The notes under the pieces: model-generated
What the model was told of the DNA's origin: nothing
Database searches by the model: none
The model's input: only the letters and a program-made list of their open reading frames with translations
Position numbers and translations under genes: made by a program
DNA from: Amphiduros pacificus
Lineage: Eukaryota > Annelida > Polychaeta > Phyllodocida > Hesionidae
Reading direction: 5' to 3'
Assembly: GCA_949316495.1 (NCBI GenBank)
Contig: OX439009.1
Location: 14,616,201-14,680,200 of the forward strand
Length of the DNA stretch: 64,000 nucleotides
Part shown: in pieces, positions 22,447 to 35,381 of the stretch
Layout: every line of letters starts with the position of its first letter
Position numbering within the stretch: position 1 is the first letter of the stretch

Positions 22447-23558
22447 CTTGTCTGCTATTGCTGCCCGTCAAAATCTCATCAGTGATATGTTCTAAAAAAA
22501 AGAACAAAGAAATGTACAGAAAAAATTCATTATGTAGGTGCCCAAAAATATCTACTTGTTTTTAGGCTACATGTATTTATGAACATTTTTTTCAAGTGCA
22601 CAGTTTGTGCCAAACTATCTTTAAGAGAAGAATAAAAAGTATCTAAATTTACTATAGTTTTGTTTCTGACAGTTTTGTTTTTCATTTTTGCAACAACATA
22701 TATTTTCCATCATCAACAATTGAGTTACAATAAATAAAACATTAATCTGACTCTCATTTAACCATTGCCTTTAATATATAATTATATAAATGCTTTTAAT
22801 CTTGTATGATGTCATATGATGTAGAACAAGATAAGAAATTTGAAGAAAAAAAATCATACATATTTTGGAGGGGAGAGTCAAAAATCAAATTGATTAAACA
22901 GAAATAATTCAGTTTATAATTAATGAGAAATTTCTTCTTCAGTTCTACACAATACTGCAGAAAGGTCAAAACCACAATTTTCACACTTTTCTCAAACAAA
23001 TGTCCAACATGGAATGAATATAACAAAGAAATAACATCTATAATCCCTAGGAACAGCATGGACAAGTCTGATAAAGCTGCAGTTGGAACTGAATAACTCC
23101 TCACAGGATGTGTAAATCTATTGAAATATGCCTCATTGGGAATGATATGCTTACATTTCTTGATATTAAACATAACATTGAAAGTAGCTGATACTGTAAA
23201 CAAATTTGTAAATAGATAATTATAATGTTTAGATTTTAAAAATAAGAGTTCTCACAAGATAACGAAATCCATAATGTATTTGTACATTTAGAAAAAACAA
23301 TACTTCACATATATTTTTTAGTCATTAGATTGAGATTTCCTTCACTAAATCAAGAAGAAATACAAAAAAGGAATAAAAACACTGCATGAAATGAATGGAT
23401 TCAAAAACAAAATTAATCAAAATTGACTGAGGTAAAAAAAAATCCATTTTGTGAGTTCATAGATACAGCTCTTCAACATTTTTGGTCTAAAGTAAATGCT
23501 CCCACAACAGTAAACGAAAATGTAGCGGTATAACGTATGAGCTTCTTAAAACACATAC

Positions 23559-23640
23559 CTTTGTTACTACAGATCAAAGATGTCAATCTACACAATGGCT
23601 AATCACAGCTTATGCATATCCTGACGCAGTGACGAGCCAG
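23559..23640 (-). other. possible non-coding first exon of the MFSD3-like gene
   Basis: On the minus strand, AACAAAG is followed by the donor GTATGT (exon edge at 23559). The acceptor at 22492-22493 implies that some upstream exon exists. The sequence just above has two TGACG half sites (near 23621-23632). This is only the nearest plausible donor; the true first exon may lie elsewhere. Confidence 0.25.
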
Positions 23641-26049
23641 TCAGCCTGACAAATGAAATCCTGAAGATTGGCACAATGACAGCATGTCACTACACTACAC
23701 ATTGGCCCCATGACAGTATCCATGGGTGTTTTTATTCCACATTTAGGCCCTATGACAGAATATTTCCGCCCTACAAACTGGCAGCATGTTTCTATTAAAA
23801 ATTTCCTTAATTGCTTGCCAATATTTTCTGAACCCAACATATTATTTTTGTAAAAAAAAGAATTGTTTTTTTTTTTTTTTACAAAAACAAGCTTTTTTGT
23901 CAGAATATCAGATTTTTTGGGGTAAAAATGTTGCATCAATGTGAAATCACCTTGCTGGGCAAATGCCACGTAAATGTAATGGACGCATAATTGGCAGATT
24001 TGAAAATTATATCAGAAGGCCTGCCAATGAATGCATTGCTAGTGTAAACTAAATGTGAACATTGTAAGAGTTGACAGAATTGCCTAATGTTTTAGAAGAA
24101 TCAATACTTTTGTATTGACCTCATTATAAAATTGCCATATGATGCGGAAATCACTGACATTGACGTTTCTGAACAGTTGTAGAATCGTAAATACTGTCTA
24201 TTGTGAGTCAAAATTGTCACAATGTTGAAATATGTCATATTCTTCAGGTTTTCGGGTGATATGGCGTAATAAGACACAATGGATTGTCCGTAACGCACAT
24301 TGCGCCATTGCCCTCATGGCATCACAACTCCATTCATCATATTCCAAGGTTTGACAACCCTGGTGAAATATCAAACACTATTGAGACCATCTGGTTGATA
24401 TAACTCAATTAGTAGATTATTTGCTGTTCGAGTGTCAAAGGCTATGAGCAGATATTGTTATGGAATCAGTGTTATTCATCATATAAATGTTACCTTTACC
24501 TTCTTTTACCTTTTTATCATCAATTTCTTAAAGCGATTTAGTGACCTACTTGAATACTGCTCATTTTATCTAGTGCATAAATATTGCTCATTTAGTTAAT
24601 AAATAAAGCATCAGCCCCATCAGATTAAAGATAAATCTGAGGACGAGTATTTCAAAAATAACAATGAGATTGCCACAAGCAAATCTCTAAGGAAAACAAA
24701 GTGCGCATTTACAAAATGGCAGGCACTGGGAAATATTCTTATTTTCACAGCATGTGCTATTCATTAGAATATTTTGACTGTAACCATCCCTTATGGATCT
24801 TTTTCATGCCCTGTGGGGCATGAAGCTCAGCTAATTCAACTTAAACACTAGAATATCTTTCATACAATGTTAATGGTTCATCAAATTAAATAAGACTGGA
24901 TGGTGGAATCACAGATTACAAATTGCTTCACTTTGGCCTGCCATTATTGCATTAGTTAAATTCTGCATATTTTAAAAATTAAAGTTAGTTTCCTACTTAA
25001 CTATGGATATGACGTTCCTTGGCTTTTCAATATGTAGTTTATTTAAAGTTTCTATCAAAATAGCATATAATCAATGTTGATGCAACTGACAACAAATTAT
25101 TCATGACAGCTGTTTAGTCTTTCTACCAAAAGGCATCACTTTATCTGGTGAACCAAGCAACATATACATTTAATAGAGCTACATAGTAAGGAACAGGAAA
25201 GCTGCAATCAAATCTGTCAATCATCTGCCAATATTTATCAAACTATTTGGTCATCCTGACACACACATATCCCAGATAACAAACTGATAACATTTTCTTG
25301 TAAGCACATATGTAGGTAAAAGCTCTGAAAATGGAACAGCAGTTCTGATGGAAATATCTAGCAAATCTGTGACACCTTTAATTCATGATTTTTGTCTTTA
25401 GCCTTCATAAATATCCATCTCTTCCTTTTATATTAATATTCTTTTTGGTTATTCTTTCCCCAAAGAAAAAAGCCTCTTGGGAATTTAAGAATTAATTTTC
25501 AAGGTGTTATGACCATAGCTGAAAGCTGTGAGGCAAAGTATCAAGCTACCTCTCAGGGAACTGTCCAGAATTATGACTGTTCATTTATCGAAGTTCATTA
25601 ACAACAATTTAAGACCTTTGGATAAGCCCTTGTCTGAAACTACTTGTGCCCAACCACTCTTCCTTTGCTACCAATTATCGTCAATTATAGAGGCTAAGGT
25701 GTGAGGGATCCTTGCAGTCTAGTCTACTTGATTGGTGGAAGCTGACAAGTATATTTCCTGGTGGAAACTGTTCCAATAAATTACAACAAACAAAACAAAC
25801 ATTACAACAAATAAACAAAAGTTACTCAGAATTCTATGCTCTATCAATTGGGAAATATTTCCAAGCAATGCCAATTGATAATTTTGCATATTCTTACGAA
25901 CTTGAACTTTTTGTCAACACACACTTCTTTTTCTTTACATATTATACAAATGTATTCATACACATGCGTATGTGCATAGAAGAATCCATTACATGCCCAC
26001 AGGCGAACACTCCACAGTGGCATTAGTTGCTTGAACCATATTGACCACT

Positions 26050-26173
26050 TGCCAATCTCCATATTATTTTTTTCCCCATTGAAAAGTACACACCAGAACT
26101 GTACAACTTTACCGGAACCAGAACTGTGCAACTCCCCTATATTTAATCATTGGTTGGAGAGAATGGCAGGGGG
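26050..26173. repeat. dispersed repeat family 1, copy A
   Basis: About 125 bases that match 57304-57430 in the same orientation at roughly 85-90 percent by eye, including CATTGAAAAGTACACACC, AACTTTACCGGAACCAGA and ATATTTAATCATTGGT. Flanks do not match. No tRNA boxes or clear terminal inverted repeats are visible, so the class is unknown. Confidence 0.8.
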
Positions 26174-28726
26174 CTTATTAATATGTCAGGCTGTGACATA
26201 CCATTGCCAATCACAAAATAAAACAGTTCCTTTTGCTTGACAAAAAAGGAACCATCTGTGTTACAAAAAAACTGATCTTTTCATACATCATTCCTATTCC
26301 TTTAATATTTTAATCTTAAGTGATTTCCTGAATATAAATCTGTGAGAATAAGTACTCCTGTTCAAATAAATCAGACAGTGAGCGATAAATGAGAATCTTG
26401 CAAATTAAACAATACCTTGTAAATGCTGCACTTATGTTTCTGCTTAGCCATAGCAAAGTTCGTTCCTCGCGTGCAATACATCGCTGAATACCAAATTAAC
26501 ATGGTAGTTTAAAGGATCCTTCATTATGATGTCTGAAACTTTAGATAAAATTGTAAAGTTGTCTAAAATATCCTCCTTTCGGCCATTGGTATTTACCTCC
26601 GGTGACACATGCTTATACTTGCACCAGAGGTGCAGCCTTGGGCAGACGCAGATGTCATTTATATTGATTAGAATTTTTCACTGGGTCCCCATGTCTTCCT
26701 TCTTGAATTTGCAAATTATATTATAATTTTATGACAATATGAAATAGCTGAACTAAAATGAAACAAAGTTCACCAATTTTCTAACAGAAAATCATCAGAA
26801 ACCTTGTGAATATATTTGGACATGAGCTGTACAGCCCTGTATTATTATTTCATCATATTGATTTTAGTCATCTCATGAAAGATGAATATGTTGTAAAATA
26901 TTGGCAAAATGTCAGTATTATCCATCATGATATATCCATGACATCAAGTATTAACTGGACACCTGGTTTATATCATGAGGGATATCATTAACCATTATAA
27001 AAAATTTCAGAAATTAAGCATGCGGGTGGAATTTCTCTGGCCGGGGAATGCAGGTTTTCTTCATAATTAAAAAAGAATTGGCTAAACAATATGGGTATGA
27101 GTTCATAATTTACTTCCTAAATGAAAAAAAACACATAAATAACCCAACTCTTTATTCTTGTACAGCAAGTACATCTTTATTTCTATACAAATGAGTAATA
27201 GGCCCAAAATACAATAGATCTATATTGTTGAGAAAACCGATATAAATTGTGTACTCAACCATTTTTCCATGGTAAACTCATGATTATGTGCATTTTAAAA
27301 ATCAAACTTACTCAAATAATGATTCTTATTTGTGTGAATGAAATGTTTAAATTCTTGTATTCGATATTTATTTTTATCAAGTTATATGCCAGCATACAAC
27401 TTGAAAATATATTTCATATTTCGATTAATAAATGTAGCACACTCACAAAAAATATGCACTAAATAGTCCTTACATGCATAACAAATATTTTCTCTTGAAT
27501 TGCAAATTGCTACAAATAAATGAGAAAATGATGTACAATATTGTATACAATCTCATTGATTTATGTTATATGAAGACCCAAAATATTTTGTCAACTCAAA
27601 TCAGGTTTACAAACATCTAACTATATTTGATATAGACCCTATTTCCAGAACAGAATTTGATCATCTCAGATAAGATTTGAGATTAATTATGAAATATCCA
27701 TTAAAATTTTCATGAAGGCAATTTTACAGAGATTTAGGGGTATGATTTGGATTAAAAACAGGCTATTTCCCTGAAATCAACTGAAATGCACTCGCCAGGA
27801 TTATTGTGGTTTGCTAAAAGTGCCTAGTATCATGAGTATAAGCATGTCATTGCTGTTGTGGTCCATAAGGGTGGAAGGCCTGTTCCAATGGACAAATCTC
27901 TGGAAGCAGAACTAGTAGTATCCCAATATGAAAGTGTCCCATTGTTGCAAACCTTAACTAAGTTGGTGTTTGAACTTAATCACTGGTTGGTTGAAAAGTT
28001 AATTGATAAAGTGTTCATTAAATGATTTACAATTTAGCAGAAGACTCATCTACTTTGAAATGGAACAGAAATGGGTGTAAGAGCAATATGACAAGTAATT
28101 TGATCACCAAATTTAGGGGATAACCATATATATTGTGAAAGGAAAAGGTACTTGAAAATCTGATTTCATGAAAGCTTAAAATGTGATTTTATTTTCCGTT
28201 TGTTGCTGACTAACAGCTTTCTTCCTCTACTTGTAAACAAATACATTGGGGAGGAAAATTTTGTCAGGGTCTGTCAATTTTTGTTTTTGCATTCAAAGTT
28301 GAGAAAACCAATATACACAGCATGTGAACCTTAATGCTTTTGTGATGGCACACATATAATTGCTTAATTCTTTACACTTGATAAGGGGTGATAAAATAAC
28401 AGCTCTATATTCCAGATACCAAAGTTACATTCAATCCAGCCCCCATGACAACGTAGGTTGATGCCACACACATTCCAATGAACTAGTTTATGATAAATCT
28501 GTAAAAACAGTAATTGTTCCTGGCTTCCATTTCCCCTTTTGACTAATTTTTTATCATTTTCCTCATTTTTATTGATCAGAGTACAATTGGATATCTTGTG
28601 ATTACATTTAACAGTGAAGTAGTAACTGATGTGCATTTTTTTATTTTAGGATAACAAACTGCTTGTTAGGACTTATGATCCATAGAATTTAATTAAAACA
28701 TGATTTTCTAGCACTAAGTTGAACAA

Positions 28727-28732
28727 TTTATT
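28727..28732 (-). terminator. poly(A) signal of EEF1AKMT2
   Basis: Minus-strand AATAAA begins 25 bases after the stop codon at 28757-28759, implying a 3' UTR of only about 50 bases. The AT-rich sequence beyond is compatible with cleavage near 28705-28715. Confidence 0.6.
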
Positions 28733-28756
28733 CATTGTCCATGTCTATATCACAGA

Positions 28757-31700
28757 TTATGGTGATGCAGTCATCTTCCTGAACACCAGGGACGTTTCTC
28801 TACTTCCTGTTTTTCCTCCAAATTGAAATGTTGGAGTAGGAATCTTCTTGGCCAGAATGAAACCTGAAAAACAAAGTGAAAAAGAGATAAAACATCAGGA
28901 AATACTCATGGCATTCTTCACATTTTTCAAATAACATTCTTCCGAGTTGAATAAATTCCGATCATATAAAATATCTTTGATAGAAAAACAAGAAAGGTTC
29001 AATTATTTTTTTTGAAAACATAGTAACCTCTACCTCAAAACTCCTAACTGGCTCATATTATTTACAAATAAACCTACCTCCCTAAGTTATCTGGTATAAT
29101 TTATTGTATAGTGTTATTGGCATATACTCCTATTTTCTATAAAAAAAAATCTACATTTCTAAGATGAATTCACAATTTGGAAAATTGTTGATATTGTGTT
29201 GGCCATTTTAGTGACTGCTACAAAACAGTACTACAACAAAAAATATTGGAATCTGAATTTTAAAATCAGGGACAAATCACTAAAAACAACTTACTTTCTT
29301 TGAAATGTTCCTCTAATTCCTCCTGTGTCCAATTACAGGAGGTGATCATGAAAAGGCCATTTTCCTTGACGAGACTGGTGATGTTTGTCTTGTACAGGGT
29401 CTGACACTGTTTGGGGTTGGTTGGATTAAGGCAAATAGCATCATAGGTGCCCTTGTCTAGACAAACATCATATTGTCTCTGAAGACATGTACAGTCCGGG
29501 CAATCCTGCAGGATATCTGCTGTCTAAAACATAAAATCAAAAGCCTCTGCTGACATCATATACAGTTTCAGTTCTCCTGTGGGACATCTATACTGGTATA
29601 GCATGAGGAGAGGTGAATTCCCACTGTTCGAGTGGGCCATGTTGCCACCTAGTGTATTAAATTCTGTCATGCATGGAGGATAGACATACAAGATTGGCTC
29701 ATATCAGTAAAAATGTTCATAAACTTGTTATTTAATTTCAAGTTTATTACACTCATAACAGTCATTCTATTCTTTTCAAGATTCCTAAACTGATTAGTCA
29801 TTTTTTCTGTATGTGCATTTTTTTTCATCAAAATATTAATGCATTTCCTTCATAATATAAAGAATGATAGTCACTGTATCACCTGCCATGTCTACAACCC
29901 TATCCCTACATTAATTGTACACGACACAAGAGACACCTGGTGGATCACAAATGTTGAAACTCAAGCAAGTAGTGAGGATTAAAGAACACATTTACTTATA
30001 ATTTCATCTTTGTTTTGGTATTCAACTTTGATTTTTGGCTAATAATTTAAGCCAATATCACAAATAAACTGTTATGTTCTCTCATGAGCTTTTAAAATGT
30101 CCATTTAGTGAGGGGAGTGATGCTCAGGCACCAATAAAACAGAAACAATCAGGTTCAAACCAACCATAAATAATAGCATTCTCTCCATTACTCACCTCAA
30201 TGACAGCCTCAACATCTTCATCTTTGATGATACCTTTTGCCAGCTCCACTGCTTTCTCTGAGTAATCCACGCCATACAGATCTTTGAACCCTCTGTTATG
30301 CTGCAAACCAAAGCAATAATCTAAAGATAAAAAATTGGGACCAAGAGGCAGCCTGCAGTAAGGTCACATCACACTAAAATTTTGCCTTTTATTTTGAACA
30401 CATTGGATATGAAGTACAATATTTCATTATATTAAGCAACCTGCCAGCTTTAAGTACAATGTTTCATTATATTAACCAACCTACCAGCCCTAAGTGCAAT
30501 GTTTCATTATATTAAGTGACCTGCCAGCTTTAAGTACAATGTTTCATTATATTAACCAACCTACCAGCTCAACCAGCATAATTCCATTTCCTGTCCCAAG
30601 GTCTAAGATAGAAGACTCTGGTTTCATGAGATCACTCGCCTCCATCCAGTCGGCAACTCGCTCCATGCTGTCATACCCAAACCTCAAAGCAAACATATAC
30701 AATGATGTCAATAAATCAGTCAATTACAAGAATACAGTATAAATCAAGGATGTTACTGATCAGTAAGTTTGGGTGCATTTTTCAAGACACTGAATGTATA
30801 TACTGTATATTCAATGTCTATATAAAATTTAAATGCACTTTTAAAGACATTAAATTATATATATATATATATAAGGAATCATATTTACAAGGTTCTCTCT
30901 TGGGTACATTATCATTCTCCCAGCCCCATATGATTAAATATCTTTTTTAATCAATAGCAATATTGATACTCACCACACTTCTCCCACATCTCCCATTTCC
31001 TTGAAGTTTTGTAATTCCTGTTCATAGGCATTATCCCAGCTGAAAACACATAATCAGACAATATACATGCTATTGAATAGAATACGTCTTTCTTAAATTA
31101 TATTTGATGCATCTGGCAGTTTTCTCTTAACATTGAGTCGCATAAGTTATTCCTTTAAATTGGCATTAAAAAAAGATAGGTGTCAATCTGCCTGTGAAAT
31201 AGAGCTGTTGAAAATGTAAAGCTTTTCTTAATTGAGAAATATGACATTTTAAATACATGTGCAGGTTAAAAAAACAATGATGTCATCATGTGTTTAATAA
31301 CCTACTTACAATAAACAAACAAAACAAAAATGGAGCTAAATGTCAAAGTTACACTTATGTATTTTAGATATGGTTCACTGGATATTGGTACACTGGTTGG
31401 GAATTACGTGAAAAACGTACCAATTGAAAAAAAAACATGACAATCGGATTAGTATTAGCAAAATTATGACCAGTTTTATGAAAATTGAAGATCATGGCAG
31501 CTTTAGTTGCATGCAAATTAAATCCCCACGGTGATATTGTTGACAGTGACAGTAATAAATGATCATACTTTATGGGGTTGCAAGATGAGATTTAAATGTT
31601 AGTTTGTGCATTTTGGGGTGTGACCTTAGCTATCTGGGCCATCTGGGACAAACATAGTTGGTTTTTGTTGAGATAGTATGATTATCTTGATGGTACCTAT

Positions 31701-34700
31701 GCAAAATCTACCAAAATATTCTATTATTTTTCAATCAGCTGTCAACAAAAACAAAAGTACCAGATGTAAAAACGGTGTGGAATTTATTTTTCTCATCTAT
31801 TGGATTGATATTTCCAAATGACAGCATTTTGAAGATAAGGCACAACACATGCACATGCTAGTATCACTTGTGAAAAACAGTTCCCTTTCCATTTGTTTTT
31901 AAGGGATAATGGGTGTTGAACAATGCAGATTTCTGTGCACTTCCATTTTTTTCAATGGGGCAAGATGGAAAGGGGATTTTATTATAAGCACCTACAATTT
32001 TGTTTATTATTGTACGTTGTGGTTTAAATAGGAACAATCTTTGGAAGTCAATGTGTCATTGACCTGGCCCACATGCAAGTGTCACAGCAAACAGTGTTGT
32101 TCACACCAAAAACCCTCCTATAATGTGCAGGTTTCCCTTGTTTAAACAGTTTTCCCATAACTATGGGTTCTCATCGGGCATTCACATTAATTCATCATTG
32201 CTGTGTAAACAGATGTTCACATATGTACACACAAGACAAGTTGGGCAAATCTATCACCAAATATTCGGCCAAACAGGTGCAAATCAACAGACAATACCCC
32301 TCAATTCTATATTAGAAAACATCAATTCTATAATAGAAAACATAACATTAATATTGTTGAAAAACACAGGTCATTGCTCTTGCGTAGCATAGCCTCTACA
32401 GTGATGGTGAGAAATTTTCTGTCATTCTGTCTGTCAACCTGCATAAGACAGGATATTCAGTAACCATTACCTTCTCTTTCCTGAAAGTCTCAAATGTCAA
32501 GATTATAAGAATGTGGCACTGGATTTTCTAGGTGTCTGATATTTCAAAGTAGATGGAGCCAAGTGCTGTATTGTCTACTTGAAAACTCACTGATATCCTA
32601 AACAGGAAAAAGTGGAGCTCCACATGTAAGATGAAATTATCTTTATTCATCTTTTAAAGGTATTAAGCACCAATCCTGTTTTCTTGGTTTTACAACAGTA
32701 TATATACATAAGAACACCATGACGTATTAAAGTCTGACATCGAGCACCAAGAAAAGTTACTACAAGACATAGAAGTTGCACAGTCTGTATAAGATTTTCT
32801 CAGCCTATGGCTGCACGTGACGGGTAAACACGGGTAGCGTGAACTTTATTTGACCTCAATTGAGGCTCAAAGTAGGGTAGCACTGTTTGACGTCATTTTG
32901 GTGCTATTCAAAAGACAATATATTTCATGACGTCATAAGCATATTGCCATGCTGTTATGACGTCATTTTACCTTTCAGTGCCTCTATTATGACACTCCAC
33001 ATAAAAATGACGCCAAGAAAGGAGTGTGCTTTCATTAGGGGCCTATATATTAGGTTCAAGTTCAAATAGGTTTTACAGACAATGATGGGGATGCATTTTT
33101 CAAAAAGTTTATAGACATGAAAGACAAATACATTTATCACCAATATGTGAATTTTAAATGTTTTTTTTCAAAATCGGTGCTTAATCCCTTTAAAATACAT
33201 TTGATATGGTATACAAACGATTTTTTTGGCACAAAAAAATTCTTTGTTCCATTGATTGGGAAGCATTTCCAAGCGTAGTTCTAATTTTGAGCCTGGGTGA
33301 AAAGTGAGAATATTCACGGAATCATATGCCAGACAGTTGGTCTAATTATGGCGGAAAGTAGCTTATTAATATTAAGATTAGCAGATGACCCTTTTAGATA
33401 ATTTACATTGAAATATTATCTAAATTCAGCTGCTTGACCGCGGTCCAATGAGTCAGTTCAATACCGCGGTCCACTTCAGATCGCAGTTATTTTGACCAGG
33501 TACCGTAGAATTGATCCGTCTCAACAATAGTTAACTGCAGACCTCGGCGCTCGGCGAATCTTCCTCCGTGCTCCGTGGACTGCTCCTCCGTGGAGTTAAT
33601 GCAGCTCCTCGGCCGAGCAACTCCTTGCTCCGTGGTAGGACGGAGGAACTCCTCGGCGGAGCAAACTTCAAAATCTTGCTCCGTTGCTTGTTTTATTTTA
33701 TTCCTCAGCAATCATGTGTCATATTGTAGTTAATATGGACATCTTTCCTGGCTGTGGCATCGATCTAGAAGGAAAGATACCCTTAAAAGGACAATTTTGA
33801 CAATTTTTTGATAGAATTTGATAAACTCCTCGCTTGGATGGACAATTCAACCGCCAGATGTCATCCTGGCAGTTTATTCCATCGCATACAAGGTCCACTA
33901 GGGGGCTTGGTGGCGAAACTGCGTTGAGAGTTAGTGACATCTGGTGGTAGTCTTAAGTAGGTCTAATTTGTTGGCCCGTCACTCCCATTGTCAGTTTTCA
34001 AAGCCTTTTAAGTGCGTCTGCACTCTTGAAAATATTCACACCAAGTTGTTTTCAGACACTTGCGTGTGCAAACAAAGTCAAATATCGAGTAAAACTGATC
34101 TATAGTAATTGCAATTAAGTTGAATATTGTCTCTCACATGTTTTCTTGTATTCCCACAGCTTTTCAAAACGGTAAAAGTGTTTATTTGTTTTCACGGCAT
34201 GAGTGAGTGTGTCACTGTCAAATGACATCAGAAGTGGTGACGTGACCAAGATCACCGTATAACCATAGAGAAAATATAGAATTATACTTTCTCTATGGTA
34301 TAACTCAATGCAGACTCGGACAATCTGCAGGTTTGCTGAATGCGTGAATTTCCTGATAATTCTGTAAATATTAAACGTGTAGGTCTATCATTTTTACTCC
34401 ACAGGCCATTAAGACTGACGATCTTCTATTGACGTGAGCAGTTTTTATCCAGTTTTGAAAGGTTTTGTGAAAATCGGGAGTGAAAAACATGAAAGTGTCC
34501 GGATTTCGCTGCCGGTCACTGTAAAAATGTCCGGATTTGGTTGCCGGTCACTGTATATCAACTGATAAACTGGAAAGCATCTATTTTGGAACAGTTTTTG
34601 TCTCTACCGTGTACAAATCTAATATAATAAGGTGGTGACACCAAGCGGCCAATCAATGTGGCGGAGGAGCAGTTTTTTCCTCCGTGGAAATGAACTGCAT

Positions 34701-35253
34701 ACAAATGTACTGAAGTGAGGTGGTGACACCAAGCGGCCAATTGATGCAACTTTCCTCGGCCGAGCAGAAATTTTCTCCTCCGTGACAGCCCACGGAGCAC
34801 GGAGGAAGACTCGCCGAGCACGGAGGTCTACGGTTAACTGGTTCTCATCCGTCTCCCCTGAAAATGTGGGCCTCAACTTAAATCTATCTATATGTAAACA
34901 AGTCCATCCTGCAACCTTTAGATCTTTACAGCGGACCTGGTGCGAATAAACTTGCGTTCTGACTAACTCTTTTATCTTAAGGCCGATTGTCATGCCAATG
35001 CAGTGGCAATTATGGGGTAGAAACTGGAATGTTAGGCGATGATTGGTGATTTCTAGCTTCTAACAGGCATGATTGATGAACAATCTTTTTGAGATCGAAG
35101 GAAATAATCGTTTGTGATGTTATGAATTATTTGCCCAAGCACCTTATCATTATTATTCAAGCCTCAATCAGTCTGAAAACATACTTACTACTCTTTAGTT
35201 CCCAGTTTTGAAGGATTTAATTCATCGTCCGAATCACTTATGGAGGCAGACAT
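28757..35253 (-). CDS. EEF1AKMT2: eEF1A lysine methyltransferase 2 (METTL10), 229 aa, six exons
   Basis: Coding exons on the minus strand are 35253-35189, 31039-30974, 30682-30565, 30300-30196, 29523-29295 and 28863-28757. Junctions are GT-AG and phases agree, with 690 coding bases. It is a seven-beta-strand SAM-dependent methyltransferase. Motif I is LDLGTGNG (residues 70-77), the post-I acidic loop is GVDYSEKA (93-100), the family element CLDKGTYDAI lies at 139-148, and ITSCNWT and FGGKTG lie towards the C-terminus. In human and yeast (Efm4) the family methylates a lysine of elongation factor 1A (human Lys318); this role here is by homology. The N-terminus is short, acidic and variable, as in relatives. 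Intron 1 (4.1 kb) contains two inverted-repeat elements. The donor of exon 3 lies inside a 40-bp tandem repeat. Confidence 0.94.
30411..30570. repeat. four 40-bp tandem units spanning the exon 3 splice donor of EEF1AKMT2
   Basis: Units start at 30411, 30451, 30491 and 30531, with an 80-bp higher-order pattern (units 1 and 3 alike, 2 and 4 alike). The last six bases of unit 4 are exon 3, and the authentic donor (minus strand GAGCTG before GTAGGT) is inside unit 4. Unit 2 carries the same CTG/GTAGGT junction 80 bases into the intron. Units 1 and 3 carry CTG/GCAGGT, a GC-type donor. Confidence 0.95.
32658..33189. mobile_element. 532-bp TTAA-flanked inverted-repeat element (MITE)
   Basis: Terminal inverted repeats AGGTATTAAGCACCAATCCTG (left) and AGGGATTAAGCACCGATTTTG (right, read from the other strand) match at 17 of 21 positions. 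Each end is bordered by TTAA (32654-32657 and 33190-33193), the target duplication used by piggyBac- and Kolobok-type transposons. No transposase is encoded, so it is non-autonomous. It lies in EEF1AKMT2 intron 1 and carries three perfect CREs. Confidence 0.8.
32888..32965. promoter_or_regulatory. three perfect CREs (TGACGTCA) inside the TTAA element
   Basis: TGACGTCA occurs at 32888-32895, 32928-32935 and 32958-32965. Related half sites lie at about 32721 (TGACGTA) and 33007 (TGACGCC), and CACGTGACGG is at about 32814. CREB/ATF factors bind the palindromic octamer. Any enhancer activity is inference. Confidence 0.55.
33523..34846. mobile_element. 1.3-kb DNA element with long GC-rich terminal inverted repeats and a 9-bp target duplication
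   Basis: The arms 33530-33582 and 34786-34838 match in inverted orientation at 47 of 53 positions by my count. Beyond them both ends stay rich in CTCCG and CTCGG words. Immediately outside, ATCCGTCTC is present at both borders (33514-33522 and 34847-34855). A 9-bp duplication with long inverted repeats fits Mutator-like or foldback elements; the superfamily is inferred. No transposase frame is visible. Inside are an 88-bp direct repeat (from 34631 and 34719), a 32-bp direct repeat (near 34497 and 34529) and a hairpin (34255-34303). Confidence 0.8.
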
Positions 35254-35381
35254 CTTGAACTTAAAACGAGGCTGGTTTCTAAATTATGGGATTGGTGACG
35301 TAATTTGGTCCCGTGACTATCAGCCATTTTGAGCAAATAGGAGTTCGAAGTCTGAAGAAATTGGGCGTATATTTCAGAAGG
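35254..35381. promoter_or_regulatory. bidirectional promoter of EEF1AKMT2 and RAB7A with RAB7A non-coding exon 1
   Basis: The EEF1AKMT2 start codon (35253, minus) and a strong plus-strand donor (CAGAAGG before GTAAGT at 35382) are only 128 bases apart. Between them are an inverted CCAAT box (ATTGG, 35291-35295), a CRE-like TGACGTAA (35296-35303) and a YY1-like GCCATTTTG (35323-35331). The donor pairs with the acceptor TTTCAG ending at 40017, just before the RAB7A start. Exact start sites are not visible. Confidence 0.65.

Larger units (their letters stand above)
22500..28700. other. intergenic region, no coding gene recognised
   Basis: Six kilobases of AT-rich DNA upstream of the MFSD3-like gene and downstream of EEF1AKMT2. 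Open frames are short and resemble nothing I know. The only structured element is the dispersed repeat at 26050-26173. Confidence 0.5.

Noticed and set aside
26031-26240. Frame shared with 57161-57529, as a possible conserved small protein
   Set aside because: The similarity is that of a dispersed repeat; differences fall in all codon positions and both strands stay open.
33487-33711. 74-codon minus-strand frame in the GC-rich arm
   Set aside because: It starts within and follows the inverted repeat of the DNA element, and it has no family resemblance.
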